From Pseudomonadota bacterium (GTDB taxonomy: Bacteria; Pseudomonadota; Gammaproteobacteria; Pseudomonadales; Halieaceae): DNA of 33,609 bases. Under the pieces are notes generated by a model. That model worked only from the letters and a program-made list of their open reading frames with translations, was not told where the DNA came from and made no database searches. The stretch spans positions 1 through 33,609 of the forward strand of contig JADFVW010000148.1 of assembly GCA_015222725.1 (NCBI GenBank), in the 5' to 3' direction. Made by a program: the position numbers and the translations under genes. The stretch's first letter is position 1. The number at the start of each line of letters is the position of its first letter. Below are positions 24,161 to 31,952 of the stretch, piece after piece.

Positions 24161-24232
24161 CCAGGACTGGACTGGGTGACGGAGCCCATTGAAAAGTCGA
24201 TTGAAGAAGCGGTTAAGTTCTACAGCCGTTGA
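24161..24232 (+). pseudogene. Possible 3' remnant of an extended-SDR gene
   Basis: One frame between the receptor and the SnoaL-like gene encodes a 23-residue tail that ends in TEPIEKSIEEAVKFYSR and a TGA. It resembles the C-terminal helix of extended SDR proteins; the SDR at the left of this window ends with MPLEDSLADTISWL, matching the pattern P-[IL]-E-x-S-[IL]-x-x-x-[IV]-x-[FW]. An in-frame TAG at 24158 precedes it and nothing upstream continues it. If real, it is the leftover of a deleted gene. The match is short and could be chance. Confidence 0.35.
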
Positions 24233-24661
24233 TTACATCAGCCCCATCGCTTTAAGCTGTTCCTCCATAGCTGCCCAGCTCCAAAATGCACTCATACGCT
24301 GTATTTTTCCTTCATCGTTCAATTCGTAGATCGCCACCATTTCGACCTCGGTCTTTAAATCACCACCCATATTGTTAACGGCCGTTTGATGCACTGCACA
24401 GGCACGATCTCCACTGGGAATCCGCTTGTGCACCGTGAGAGTAATATTTGACGGCCCTATGACATCGTCCCAAAATTTTGAGATGGCCTCCTTGCCTACA
24501 TGGCCTTCTCCGGTGGCGTCAAAAGGAGAAATACCCACCGGATCCTGCACCACGGCATCGTTGGCATAAAGCACCAGCCAGCCCTCTTTATCACCCTGGG
24601 AGGCCAATCGAATTGAATCCATATTTGCCTGGATGGCGGGATGCTCTGAGTGTTCATTCAT
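24233..24661 (-). CDS. SnoaL-like / NTF2-fold protein
   Basis: A 142-residue protein from the chosen ATG (MNEHSEHPAIQANMDSIRLA), which has GGAG nine bases upstream; the frame is open 21 codons further. It has the NTF2-like cone pattern: helical N-terminus, LYANDAVVQDPVGISPFDATGEGHVGKEAISKFWDD with the typical D-P and G..G segments, and strands ending in AFWSWAAME. Relatives include steroid delta-isomerase and polyketide cyclase-like enzymes as well as non-catalytic binding proteins. The aspartate in the VQDP segment could be the catalytic base position. The gene diverges from the alpha/beta hydrolase; both may serve breakdown of a steroid-like or cyclic compound, but this is inference. Confidence 0.82.
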   Translation of the reverse strand: MNEHSEHPAIQANMDSIRLASQGDKEGWLVLYANDAVVQDPVGISPFDATGEGHVGKEAISKFWDDVIGPSNITLTVHKRIPSGDRACAVHQTAVNNMGGDLKTEVEMVAIYELNDEGKIQRMSAFWSWAAMEEQLKAMGLM

Positions 24662-24836
24662 GATGTTGTACTCCACAGGGATGGCTGTTACACGTAGTCT
24701 TGCTGTTCTACCGGGAACAATCAATATGAACGCGTCATCAAATACCGATTTTGGCCACTGCCAGATTACCGGTGTAAAGAACTATACCGACAGACTCCGA
24801 CGAAGAAGATACAATTGGCAGCACAGATGATCGAGT

Positions 24837-24860
24837 ATGAGAGAAACAATGAGAGAAACA
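24837..24860 (+). repeat. Perfect 12-bp tandem duplication at start codon of alpha/beta hydrolase
   Basis: ATGAGAGAAACA occurs twice in direct succession (24837-24848 and 24849-24860), keeping the reading frame and giving two start codons. The first copy places a GAGAGA sequence a few bases before the second ATG, which could act as a weak ribosome binding site. It is probably a slippage event. Confidence 0.9.
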
Positions 24861-25721
24861 CCAGAAACCCGGTGGATTGAAGTAAGTGGTTGTGAGAACG
24901 CGAAACTCCTGACGGAATCCCTTGGCACTGGCCAACCGTTTATCTGGGCTCATTCCCTGCTGGGCAGCATGGCTCAAGACCTCGAAGGAGAAGTACTGGC
25001 ATGGCGAGAGCTAACCGATGTCGCCCGGGTTATTCGCTACGATGCCCGAGGCCATGGTTGTTCTGAGGTATTTGGCAAGCCGGAAGACTTTCGCTGGGAC
25101 AAGCTGGCAAACACCCTGTGGCAGGTAGCCGACACCTATACAGAGGACAAGGTCATTGTTGGCGGCGCATCCATGGGGTGTGCTACATCTCTCTATGCCG
25201 CTTGCCAGAGACCAGAGCAAGTCAAAGCAATGGTACTGGTTATTCCCCCGACTGCCTGGGAATTGCGCGCAAAAATGAAACGCAATTATAGTTTTATCGC
25301 CAAATTCGTTAATGTGACGCGAGGTCTGCCTTTTCGTTTGTTAAAGCTGATTCCCGCAGCCGGGGGGGATGCGGGATTCCAAAGACGCGTGATGTCTGTG
25401 ATGGCGCGGCACCTGGCAAAAGCAAACTATAAGGGAGTGGTCGGTGCCATGCGCGGTGCGGCCCTGTCTGACCTACCGCCACTCGAGGAGTTGAAGAAGC
25501 TGACTATGCCTGTGCTCATCCTGGCCTGGCCTGACGACCCTACTCACCCGCTTTCCATCGCCGAAAAACTGCACGACACGCTACCTAATTCACAACTTGA
25601 AGTGATAGAAAGCGCAGATGACCCGTATGCGTGGCCACAATTGGTTCGAGGCTTTATCACGTCTCTTCCCCGTGCACGCAATAGCGCTACAGCGTCGCGG
25701 GACAGAGCGAAGAAGCGATAA
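24837..25721 (+). CDS. Alpha/beta hydrolase
   Basis: A 294-residue cytoplasmic hydrolase. The oxyanion-side segment AHSLLGS (about 38-44), the strand RYDARGHGCS (about 67-76), and the nucleophile elbow GASMGC (serine near residue 110) are clear, and AWPDDPTHP (about 235-243) supplies the probable acid. The usual C-terminal G-H-x-P histidine is not visible: the equivalent stretch reads SADDPYAWPQL. The histidine in PTHP is close to the acid and might take part instead. The first 12 bases of the gene are tandemly duplicated, so the protein begins MRETMRET and two ATG codons are possible. The substrate is unknown; relatives include lactonases and C-C hydrolases of ring-cleavage pathways. It converges with upp after 14 bases. 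Confidence 0.87.
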   Translation: MRETMRETPETRWIEVSGCENAKLLTESLGTGQPFIWAHSLLGSMAQDLEGEVLAWRELTDVARVIRYDARGHGCSEVFGKPEDFRWDKLANTLWQVADTYTEDKVIVGGASMGCATSLYAACQRPEQVKAMVLVIPPTAWELRAKMKRNYSFIAKFVNVTRGLPFRLLKLIPAAGGDAGFQRRVMSVMARHLAKANYKGVVGAMRGAALSDLPPLEELKKLTMPVLILAWPDDPTHPLSIAEKLHDTLPNSQLEVIESADDPYAWPQLVRGFITSLPRARNSATASRDRAKKR

Positions 25722-25735
25722 ATTCATCTCGAATA

Positions 25736-26386
25736 TTATAAAGTGCCATATAAGCGGTCGCCCGCATCCCCGAGTCCGGGGACGATATAGGCGTGATCAT
25801 CCAGCTTCTCATCCAGACCGGCAACATAGACCTTTATCTGGGGGTGTTTGTCCAACATTACCTGAACACCTTCCGGCGCAGCCACCAGAGCCATAAAACT
25901 GATCTGCTCTTCTGTGACACCGTGGTCCAGCAACACATCGACACCGGCAGCCGCGGAGTAACCGGTGGCCAGCATAGGGTCCACCAGGATGAAGGTACGC
26001 CCGGCAGCCGTTGGCAGCTTGCGTAAATATTCTACCGGCCGCTTGGTTTCTGGGTCGCGATACATCCCAATGTGACCCACTCGTGCAGAGGGCATCAACT
26101 CGAGCAGGCCATCGGCCATGCCCAGGCCCGCGCGTAAAATGGGTACGATTGCCGCTTTTTTCCCCTTTAGAACCTGGGCAGACATGGTGCAGATAGGTGT
26201 TTCAATTTCCTGCTCTGTCATGGGCAGCTGGCGCGTCATTTCGTAACCCATTAACAGAGCAATTTCCTTTAGTAACTGACGAAATGTTCGTGTCGAAGTG
26301 CTCTTACTACGCATATGACTGAGCTTATGCACAATCAGCGGATGGTCGAGAATATGTAAATTAGAGAACCGGGGATCGATAGCCAT
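25736..26386 (-). CDS. upp: Uracil phosphoribosyltransferase
   Basis: A 216-residue cytoplasmic enzyme that makes UMP from uracil and PRPP. The PRPP-binding motif [11 protein letters not shown] (about residues 135-145) is characteristic, as are [30 protein letters not shown] in the middle and the C-terminal uracil-binding [11 protein letters not shown] segment. Length matches E. coli Upp (208) closely. It starts three bases after the stop of the aldehyde dehydrogenase gene, with AGGAG in that gene's end, so the two are co-transcribed. Its position next to a permease and dihydropyrimidinase set supports a pyrimidine theme for this end of the window, with upp as the salvage branch against ring degradation. 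Confidence 0.96.
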   Translation of the reverse strand: MAIDPRFSNLHILDHPLIVHKLSHMRSKSTSTRTFRQLLKEIALLMGYEMTRQLPMTEQEIETPICTMSAQVLKGKKAAIVPILRAGLGMADGLLELMPSARVGHIGMYRDPETKRPVEYLRKLPTAAGRTFILVDPMLATGYSAAAGVDVLLDHGVTEEQISFMALVAAPEGVQVMLDKHPQIKVYVAGLDEKLDDHAYIVPGLGDAGDRLYGTL

Positions 26387-26389
26387 CGC

Positions 26390-27790
26390 TTATACTCCTG
26401 TTGAAATTTTCTCCATCACCGCACCAAACAGCTCTTCATCGCTGGGCAAGGTTTTGGGTGTTGCCAGGGGCTTTGACACCCAGGTAATGTTGACAAGGTG
26501 GCGCCAGGTAATATTCTCGGTGGTCACATTACCACCCCAGCTGCCGCAACCCAATGAAAAAGTTTGCCGCATGCCATTCCACAGAGCACCGCTATTGGAT
26601 GACGCCTGCGGCTGATTGACCATAACACGGGAAGTTTTAGTTCCCAGGGCTAGCTCCAGGACATTTTGATCGCTGCTAGTGAACAGACCACAGGAATGGC
26701 CATAGCCCGAATACTCCTGAATGTTATTTGTTAGTTCAATCGCAGCCTTTAGGTTTTCTACCTTATACAGTGCCATGACAACAGAGAGTTTCTCGCCGGA
26801 AAACGGATGTTCTGGACCATACCCCGACTCGGGCACCATAATAAAACTTTTGTCCTGTGGGATTGATATACCTGCCAGTTCTCCAATCCGCTGGGCCGAC
26901 TGGGCAATAATATCAGGATTGAGGTGGCCGTCACTCCACAGGGTCTCTGCCAGCATCTGGTATTCGGTATCCGAGGCCAAATAGCCTCCCTGAGCCTGTA
27001 ATTTCTCCACCAGTTCGGCGTAGATATCCTCTACACCTATTACCGTGTTATCAGCAGAGCAGGACGCAGCCAGATCAAATGTCTTAGACGAATGAATTTT
27101 GGTAACAGCGTCGTCTATATCCGCAGTCTCATCCACGATAATGACCGCATTTCCAGCACCAACACCAAAGGCGGGAGTACCACTGGAATACGCAGCTTTC
27201 ACCATAGCACCGCCGCCAGTTGCCAGGACCACATCGACCTGCTTCATCAATTCGCCCGTGTGCTCCAGCGTCGGATCTTCCATATTGATAATCAAGTCGC
27301 GAGGTGCACCGCAGGCTTCCAGCGCATCGCGCATATACTCACACACCAATTGGCATGTCTTCTTGCCACGGGGATGGGGTGCGATAATAATAGCGTTGCG
27401 ACCTTTAACCGCTGCAATAGCCTTTACCACAGGGCTAGCCTCGGGATGCGTTGTAGGGGTCAACGCCCCCACCACACCGATAGGCTTGGCGATTTTTATC
27501 AAGTTGCGCTCGTCATCCGCTTCTATTACGCCGACCGACTTGTCGTGGATGATGTCGGCAAGCGCAGCGCGACATTTGCTGGCCATTTTAGTCAGCTTTC
27601 CCTCGTAGTTGCCAAGGCGGGTTTCCTCTACAGCCAGCCTGGCAATTTTTTCTGCAGGACCCGACCGGGCGACAGACCAGACCATAGCCGTGATCAGCTC
27701 ATCCACCTGCTCCTGGCTGTAGCCCTCGACAAGCTGCTGCGCAACGCGTGCCCGATCAGTCAGTATTTTGATATCTGCTTTCACATTCAT
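26390..27790 (-). CDS. Acylating aldehyde dehydrogenase (sulfoacetaldehyde/acetaldehyde DH-like)
   Basis: A 466-residue CoA-acylating aldehyde dehydrogenase resembling the AdhE N-terminal domain, EutE and SauS proteins. YSQEQVDELITAMVWSV at the N-terminus, KPIGVVGALTPTTHPEASP (about 102-120), SSGTPAFGVGAGN (about 202-214) and FDLAASCSADN with catalytic Cys244 are clear. The C-terminal SLGCGSWGGNVTTENITWRHLVNITWVSKP is typical of the SauS / acylating subgroup. Such enzymes convert an aldehyde plus CoA and NAD(P)+ to an acyl-CoA. The substrate is unknown; possibilities are sulfoacetaldehyde, acetaldehyde or a C3 semialdehyde arising from pyrimidine breakdown. Its GGAGGA site and ATG lie just after a terminator that ends the TonB receptor gene. 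It forms an operon with upp. Confidence 0.88.
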   Translation of the reverse strand: MNVKADIKILTDRARVAQQLVEGYSQEQVDELITAMVWSVARSGPAEKIARLAVEETRLGNYEGKLTKMASKCRAALADIIHDKSVGVIEADDERNLIKIAKPIGVVGALTPTTHPEASPVVKAIAAVKGRNAIIIAPHPRGKKTCQLVCEYMRDALEACGAPRDLIINMEDPTLEHTGELMKQVDVVLATGGGAMVKAAYSSGTPAFGVGAGNAVIIVDETADIDDAVTKIHSSKTFDLAASCSADNTVIGVEDIYAELVEKLQAQGGYLASDTEYQMLAETLWSDGHLNPDIIAQSAQRIGELAGISIPQDKSFIMVPESGYGPEHPFSGEKLSVVMALYKVENLKAAIELTNNIQEYSGYGHSCGLFTSSDQNVLELALGTKTSRVMVNQPQASSNSGALWNGMRQTFSLGCGSWGGNVTTENITWRHLVNITWVSKPLATPKTLPSDEELFGAVMEKISTGV

Positions 27791-27817
27791 GAAATTCCTC
27801 CGCCACCCCGCCTATCT

Positions 27818-27847
27818 AAAAAAAAGCCCACCCAATCACGGGTAGGC
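27818..27847 (-). terminator. Intrinsic terminator after TonB receptor gene
   Basis: On the minus strand GCCTACCC (27840-27847) pairs with GGGTGGGC (27826-27833) over eight base pairs with one G-U wobble, with a six-base loop GTGATT, and is followed by eight T (27818-27825). It ends the receptor transcript 30 bases past its stop and lies 28 bases before the aldehyde dehydrogenase ATG. There is thus little room for a separate promoter unless it overlaps the hairpin, so partial read-through is likely. Confidence 0.85.
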
Positions 27848-27876
27848 ACAAACAAGCGTAAAACATAGGGACCCTG

Positions 27877-30246
27877 TTAAAAGTTTCTCCGCAGCGTCAA
27901 ACCGTAAGACCTCGGTCTGGCGTAAGACTCCTGGCTGGAACCATAGAAGCCAGAAACATCAAAACCGATTATCGCGTAATCCTCATCTGTCAGGTTATCT
28001 ACGTAGGCGGCAACATTCCAAAGATTGTCTCCATCAGCCCAACTCAACCTTGCTTTAACGTCGGTATAGCTGTCAAATTCATGCGCTGTGAAGTTACGGG
28101 CGTTGTGAAAAAACTCGGACTGATAATTCGCACTGACCTGTGCTGCAAGCCCCCCGCCGAACAAATCCCAGGTATAACGAATCAGACCAGAAACCTGCCA
28201 CTCAGGTGTAAATGGTGGCGCTGCATCGATGAAAATGTCAGAGGCGATCTGTAAGTCCTCGACCTCGGCATCGGTGTAAGACACACCGAACATCATTTCC
28301 AGATTGTCCGTTGGGCTGGTAATCAGCTCAATTTCAACACCCTTGTAGTTCGCATCTTCATTGGTCACCGAGCTACTGTTGTTGACAAAAGTGAAGGACT
28401 GGTAGTCTTCATAATCGTAGTAATACGCCGCCATATTAAGCTGCAGCAGTCCCTCCATCAGGGTCAACTTGGCGCCCACTTCGTAGGACAGCAGAACCTC
28501 CTCGTCGTAGGGCGAGAAGCCACCGAACAGTGGGGCATTAAAACTACCGGCTTTCACGCCGCGGTTGATACCCGCATAGTAAAGGGAGTCGTCAGTGGGT
28601 GTGTATTCCAGCTGGATTTTTCCAGACCACAGATCCTGGTCGTGATCTTCTTTCAATTGGTCAATGTCGAACAAGCCGTTACTTGTTTCAATTTTCCGGT
28701 CATCAGTATTAGGGAAGAATGTCACAACACCCTCAAAGGATTTATCTTCCTGAATCAGTCGTAAACCTGTAACCAGCACCAGGGTGTCCGTCAAAGAGTA
28801 GTCAAACTGCCCAAATATGGAGAGGGAATCGGTATTGAGCTCAGTAATAGTGTTTGCTTCCAGCCCCTGGATTCCGAACCAATCCTGGCTTAGTGGTGAG
28901 GCAGCCAGACCCTGGAGAAAATCAGTATCTATTCCCAGGTAGTAGACACCCGCCACCCAGGTGGTCTTGTCAGTCGTACCGTTAAACCTCAGCTCCTGGC
29001 TGAACTGGTCTATATCACCATCAGACTGGAATATCAGCGCGCCTGTGGCTGATTGATCTGAGTCCAGACCGATCACTCTGGTAAAATTCTTGTAGTCTGT
29101 TACGGAAGTAAAAGAGGCCCAGTCGAAGTCATACTTAAACTCTGCGGTAAGCCCTTCGGACTTCAGTTCGTTCTGGTCATCAAAGGCAAAATCCTTGTTA
29201 ACCCTGTCGCCCCTGCCATCGGGATTGGTGTTGCCGAAGAAGTCGCCGTTCACTACCGGACGCGTAACGCTGCCATCACCATTGCCATCGACACAGACAC
29301 CGGACTGAATAACATCACAGTTCATTGGGTCGTTGCGCGAGTAGATAACATCAATTACCTCACCGTTGGCACGGCGAACTTCAGTGGTCGCCGCCAACTG
29401 ATAGGGGCCCTCACTCTTGGTCGTGTCTGCGTAGTTGCCGCTTAGCAATAAACTGCCCCTATCACCGATATCAAACTCCAGGTGGCCACGGAATGCGAAG
29501 GTGTCGTCATTCCAACCATCCTCGCCACCGTTGGTTCCCGGATCGCCATTAAAATCGGTACCCGGGTACACATTTTTTAACACCTCGTCCTGTTGATTAG
29601 AAAGGAATGCAACCCGCGCCCGAATACCATCGGTAAGTGCACCGCCAATGGCGCCCTCTACACGAATCTGGCTAAAGGAGCCCGCAGTTGCTTCCAGATA
29701 ACCTTCCAACTCATCGGTAGGTTTAACGGTGATTGTATTAACCAGCCCGCCCGTCGCGTTGCGACCAAAGAGCGTGCCCTGAGGGCCTTTCAGCATTTCT
29801 ACCCGCTCGACGTCAAACAAGCCAAAGGTCTGTGCCTGAGTGCTAGCCAAATAGGTGCCATCGATATACACGGCCACAGGTGCTTCCGCCAGGTCGGCAT
29901 AGTCATTCTGTACCACACCGCGAATATTAAAGATTGCCCGCTGCCCGCCGATGTCACCCGCCATGGATATACCGGGTGTATAGGCAATTAAATCTGTACT
30001 GTCCTCGAACCCCAGGGCCTTCATCTGATCCCCGGTATAGGCCGTTATCGCGACACCAACATCAGTCAGAGCCTGCTCACGCTTCTGGGCGGTCACCATG
30101 ACTTCTTCAAGAAGTACATCGGCAAATGCCATACCCGCGGCCAGGGGAGATAGCCCCAGCACCATAGCTATTGACTGGCTAAGCAGGCGTTTTTTCATTC
30201 CGGTTTCGATATTCACTACTGAAGACCGTGCGGCTTTTCTATTCAT
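27877..30246 (-). CDS. TonB-dependent receptor, putative pyrimidine/cyclic-amide uptake
   Basis: A 789-residue outer-membrane receptor. The start ATG is preceded by GGAGG; a second in-frame ATG at 30198 (MKKRLLSQ) would give a more usual signal peptide. The leader ends near AAGMAFA and is followed by the TonB-box segment EEVMVTAQKREQ, then a plug (ITAYTGDQMKALG, NIRGVVQNDY, MLKGPQGTLFGRNATGG) and a barrel ending in the canonical YGLTLRRNF with terminal Phe. An extracellular-looking loop near residue 310 has two close cysteines and an acidic DGNGDGS sequence that could bind calcium. Two RutR-like operators lie on its promoter and an NCS1 permease gene is directly upstream, so the cargo is inferred to be a pyrimidine-related compound. 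Sequence alone does not show the substrate. Confidence 0.93.
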   Translation of the reverse strand: MNRKAARSSVVNIETGMKKRLLSQSIAMVLGLSPLAAGMAFADVLLEEVMVTAQKREQALTDVGVAITAYTGDQMKALGFEDSTDLIAYTPGISMAGDIGGQRAIFNIRGVVQNDYADLAEAPVAVYIDGTYLASTQAQTFGLFDVERVEMLKGPQGTLFGRNATGGLVNTITVKPTDELEGYLEATAGSFSQIRVEGAIGGALTDGIRARVAFLSNQQDEVLKNVYPGTDFNGDPGTNGGEDGWNDDTFAFRGHLEFDIGDRGSLLLSGNYADTTKSEGPYQLAATTEVRRANGEVIDVIYSRNDPMNCDVIQSGVCVDGNGDGSVTRPVVNGDFFGNTNPDGRGDRVNKDFAFDDQNELKSEGLTAEFKYDFDWASFTSVTDYKNFTRVIGLDSDQSATGALIFQSDGDIDQFSQELRFNGTTDKTTWVAGVYYLGIDTDFLQGLAASPLSQDWFGIQGLEANTITELNTDSLSIFGQFDYSLTDTLVLVTGLRLIQEDKSFEGVVTFFPNTDDRKIETSNGLFDIDQLKEDHDQDLWSGKIQLEYTPTDDSLYYAGINRGVKAGSFNAPLFGGFSPYDEEVLLSYEVGAKLTLMEGLLQLNMAAYYYDYEDYQSFTFVNNSSSVTNEDANYKGVEIELITSPTDNLEMMFGVSYTDAEVEDLQIASDIFIDAAPPFTPEWQVSGLIRYTWDLFGGGLAAQVSANYQSEFFHNARNFTAHEFDSYTDVKARLSWADGDNLWNVAAYVDNLTDEDYAIIGFDVSGFYGSSQESYARPRSYGLTLRRNF

Positions 30247-30289
30247 ATCCCCTCCAGGTATCTGGTTTGGCTCATTGTTTTTTATAATC

Positions 30290-30305
30290 TTGTCCAGATG
30301 GACAG
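30290..30305. promoter_or_regulatory. RutR-like operator, site 1 (TonB receptor promoter)
   Basis: TGTCCA-GA-TGGACA (30291-30304) is a perfect inverted repeat. With one flanking base each side it matches the E. coli RutR consensus TTGACCANNTGGTCAA at 11 of 14 defined positions. It lies at or just past the predicted transcription start of the receptor gene (minus strand), a typical repressor position. Confidence 0.6.
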
Positions 30306-30312
30306 GTTCAAA

Positions 30313-30341
30313 ATGCTATTCTATGCTGTCTATATGGTCAA
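30313..30341 (-). promoter_or_regulatory. Predicted sigma70-type promoter of TonB receptor gene
   Basis: On the minus strand TTGACC (30336-30341) and TAGCAT (30313-30318) are separated by 17 bases, placing the start near 30306. The -35 hexamer lies inside RutR-like site 2. The 5' untranslated region would be about 60 bases. The -10 hexamer matches consensus at four of six positions, so this is a prediction only. Confidence 0.5.
30326..30341. promoter_or_regulatory. RutR-like operator, site 2 (TonB receptor promoter)
   Basis: TGTCTA-TA-TGGTCA (30327-30340), a pseudopalindrome that fits TGWCYA-N2-TRGWCA and matches RutR consensus TTGACCANNTGGTCAA at 11 of 14 positions with flanks. It covers the predicted -35 and its centre is 36 bases from the centre of site 1, so two dimers would bracket the promoter. 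Confidence 0.6.
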
Positions 30342-30422
30342 GTATTAAATTGAAGAATATTTCTCCTTGCTGAAAGAAGTGCTAACCGACACCTCTACAA
30401 GTCTACACACCTGGGGCAAATT

Positions 30423-31928
30423 TCAGATATCACCCACAGCGTCTCCCGCTACTTGCTTGGCAACTCTGTTTCGCATCATCAGGTAATAGGTCACACTGGA
30501 AACGATGGCGCCAACAAACCATGCGTTGTCATAGATTCTCTGCCAGATTTCCGGTACACCTTCGAGAACGCCCGCTGCATTGAGAAAGCCGAGAACATTT
30601 GGGGCTATTCCAAGGGCAAGGGCAATCAGCGCACGGGGGTTCCAGCCCCCGCTGAACTCATAAGATTTCTCTCGCATATACAAATCGTCAATAGTGAGCT
30701 CGCATTTGCGAATAAAGAAATAGTCGGTAATCAAAATGCCCGCTATCGGACCAAGCAGAGACGAGTAACCCACCAGCCAGACAAACAAATAGGAACCTGC
30801 CGAGTCCAGCAGCTTCCATGGCATCATGGCGATACCCAGACCGGCAGTGATCAAGCCGCCCATTTTGAATGAAATTTTGTGCGGTGCCAGGTTGCAAAAG
30901 CCATTGGCCGGCGCGACTACATTTGCCGCCAGGTTAGTGGTCAATGTGGCGACAATTAACATACACAGCCCCAGCAGTGCAGCACCACCACCCAGTCGAC
31001 CCGCGACCTCCAAGGGGTCCCAGATTTCTTCGCCAAACACGGTTACGGTTGCCATAGTCACCGTCACGCTGATGAACGCCAGCAGCGCCATGGGCAGGGG
31101 CAGCCCGAGAGCCTGACCGATAATCTGATCCTTCTGGCTACGGGCGTAGCGGGTAAAATCGGGAATATTGAGTGTCAATGTCGACCAGAAACCAACCATA
31201 GCTGTGATTCCCGGCAGGAATACTCGCCAAAACTCTCCCTCCCTGGCACCACCCGGTACGAAAGCGGAGGGTTTTGCATACATGGCGTCAAACCCGTCGG
31301 CACTGACATAGGCCCAGTACAACATGCCAAAGCATATGGCCAGTAGCACCGGTGCGGCCAGAGTCTCCAGCCAGCGAATAGACTCCATGCCGCGCAGGAT
31401 AAAAAACACCTGTACCGCCCAGAAAGCCAGGAAGCTGATCAATTGTGCGAGGTCGATATCAAGAAATGGTATCGGTGTGCCAATAAACATGCCGCCGGAC
31501 AATCCATTTACAATTTGGTAAATGGCCGAGCCTCCCACCCAGGTCTGGATACCAAACCAACCACAGGCCACTAAACCCCTGAGAACACCGGGTAAACGTG
31601 CACCTACCGTACCAAAGGATGCCCGCAGAAGCACAGGGAACGGTATACCGTACTTAGCGCCGGCGTGGCCGATAAGTAACATGGGTACCATGACAATAAA
31701 GTTTCCCAGAAATACTGTCAGTATCGCCTGCCACCAGTTCATGCCCTGAGCAATTAAACCCGAGGCCAGCAGATAGGCGGGAACGCAAATGACCATACCA
31801 ACCCACAGCGCTGAGATATTTACCCAGTTCCAGGTTCGCTGGGCTTTGGTTGTCGGAGCGAGATCTTCATTCCAGAGGTAGTTTTCTGCACCTGCCGGTG
31901 GTGCTACTGATTGATCGGGAGCCTGCAT
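30423..31928 (-). CDS. NCS1-family nucleobase/hydantoin permease
   Basis: A 501-residue inner-membrane symporter of the nucleobase:cation symporter-1 family with about 12 helices. The N-terminal segment ENYLWNEDLAPTTKAQRTWNWVNISALWVGM is strongly family-like (NxDLxP...R.W). Next come VCVPAYLLASGLIAQGMNWW, FGTVGARLPGVLRGLVACGWFGIQTWVGG on helix 3, and FWSTLTLNIPDFTRYARSQ in the centre, as in Mhp1, PucI, FurA and similar proteins that carry hydantoins, allantoin, uracil, cytosine or thiamine. It is divergent from dihydropyrimidinase with a shared control region and lies upstream of the TonB receptor. Transport of uracil, dihydropyrimidine or a hydantoin with Na+ or H+ is the expected role; which one cannot be decided. 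AGAGAG precedes the ATG. Confidence 0.93.
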   Translation of the reverse strand: MQAPDQSVAPPAGAENYLWNEDLAPTTKAQRTWNWVNISALWVGMVICVPAYLLASGLIAQGMNWWQAILTVFLGNFIVMVPMLLIGHAGAKYGIPFPVLLRASFGTVGARLPGVLRGLVACGWFGIQTWVGGSAIYQIVNGLSGGMFIGTPIPFLDIDLAQLISFLAFWAVQVFFILRGMESIRWLETLAAPVLLAICFGMLYWAYVSADGFDAMYAKPSAFVPGGAREGEFWRVFLPGITAMVGFWSTLTLNIPDFTRYARSQKDQIIGQALGLPLPMALLAFISVTVTMATVTVFGEEIWDPLEVAGRLGGGAALLGLCMLIVATLTTNLAANVVAPANGFCNLAPHKISFKMGGLITAGLGIAMMPWKLLDSAGSYLFVWLVGYSSLLGPIAGILITDYFFIRKCELTIDDLYMREKSYEFSGGWNPRALIALALGIAPNVLGFLNAAGVLEGVPEIWQRIYDNAWFVGAIVSSVTYYLMMRNRVAKQVAGDAVGDI

Positions 31929-31952
31929 ATTTACTCTCTTTATTGTTTATTC

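Noticed and set aside
27092-27868. 258-residue plus-strand open frame antisense to the aldehyde dehydrogenase
   Set aside because: Length alone is notable, but composition is His/Arg/Cys-rich and unlike a real protein, and the opposite strand encodes a clear enzyme with catalytic Cys.
27877-30246. Siderophore receptor
   Set aside because: No Fur-like box was found before it, and its neighbours and RutR-like sites point to pyrimidine-type compounds instead.
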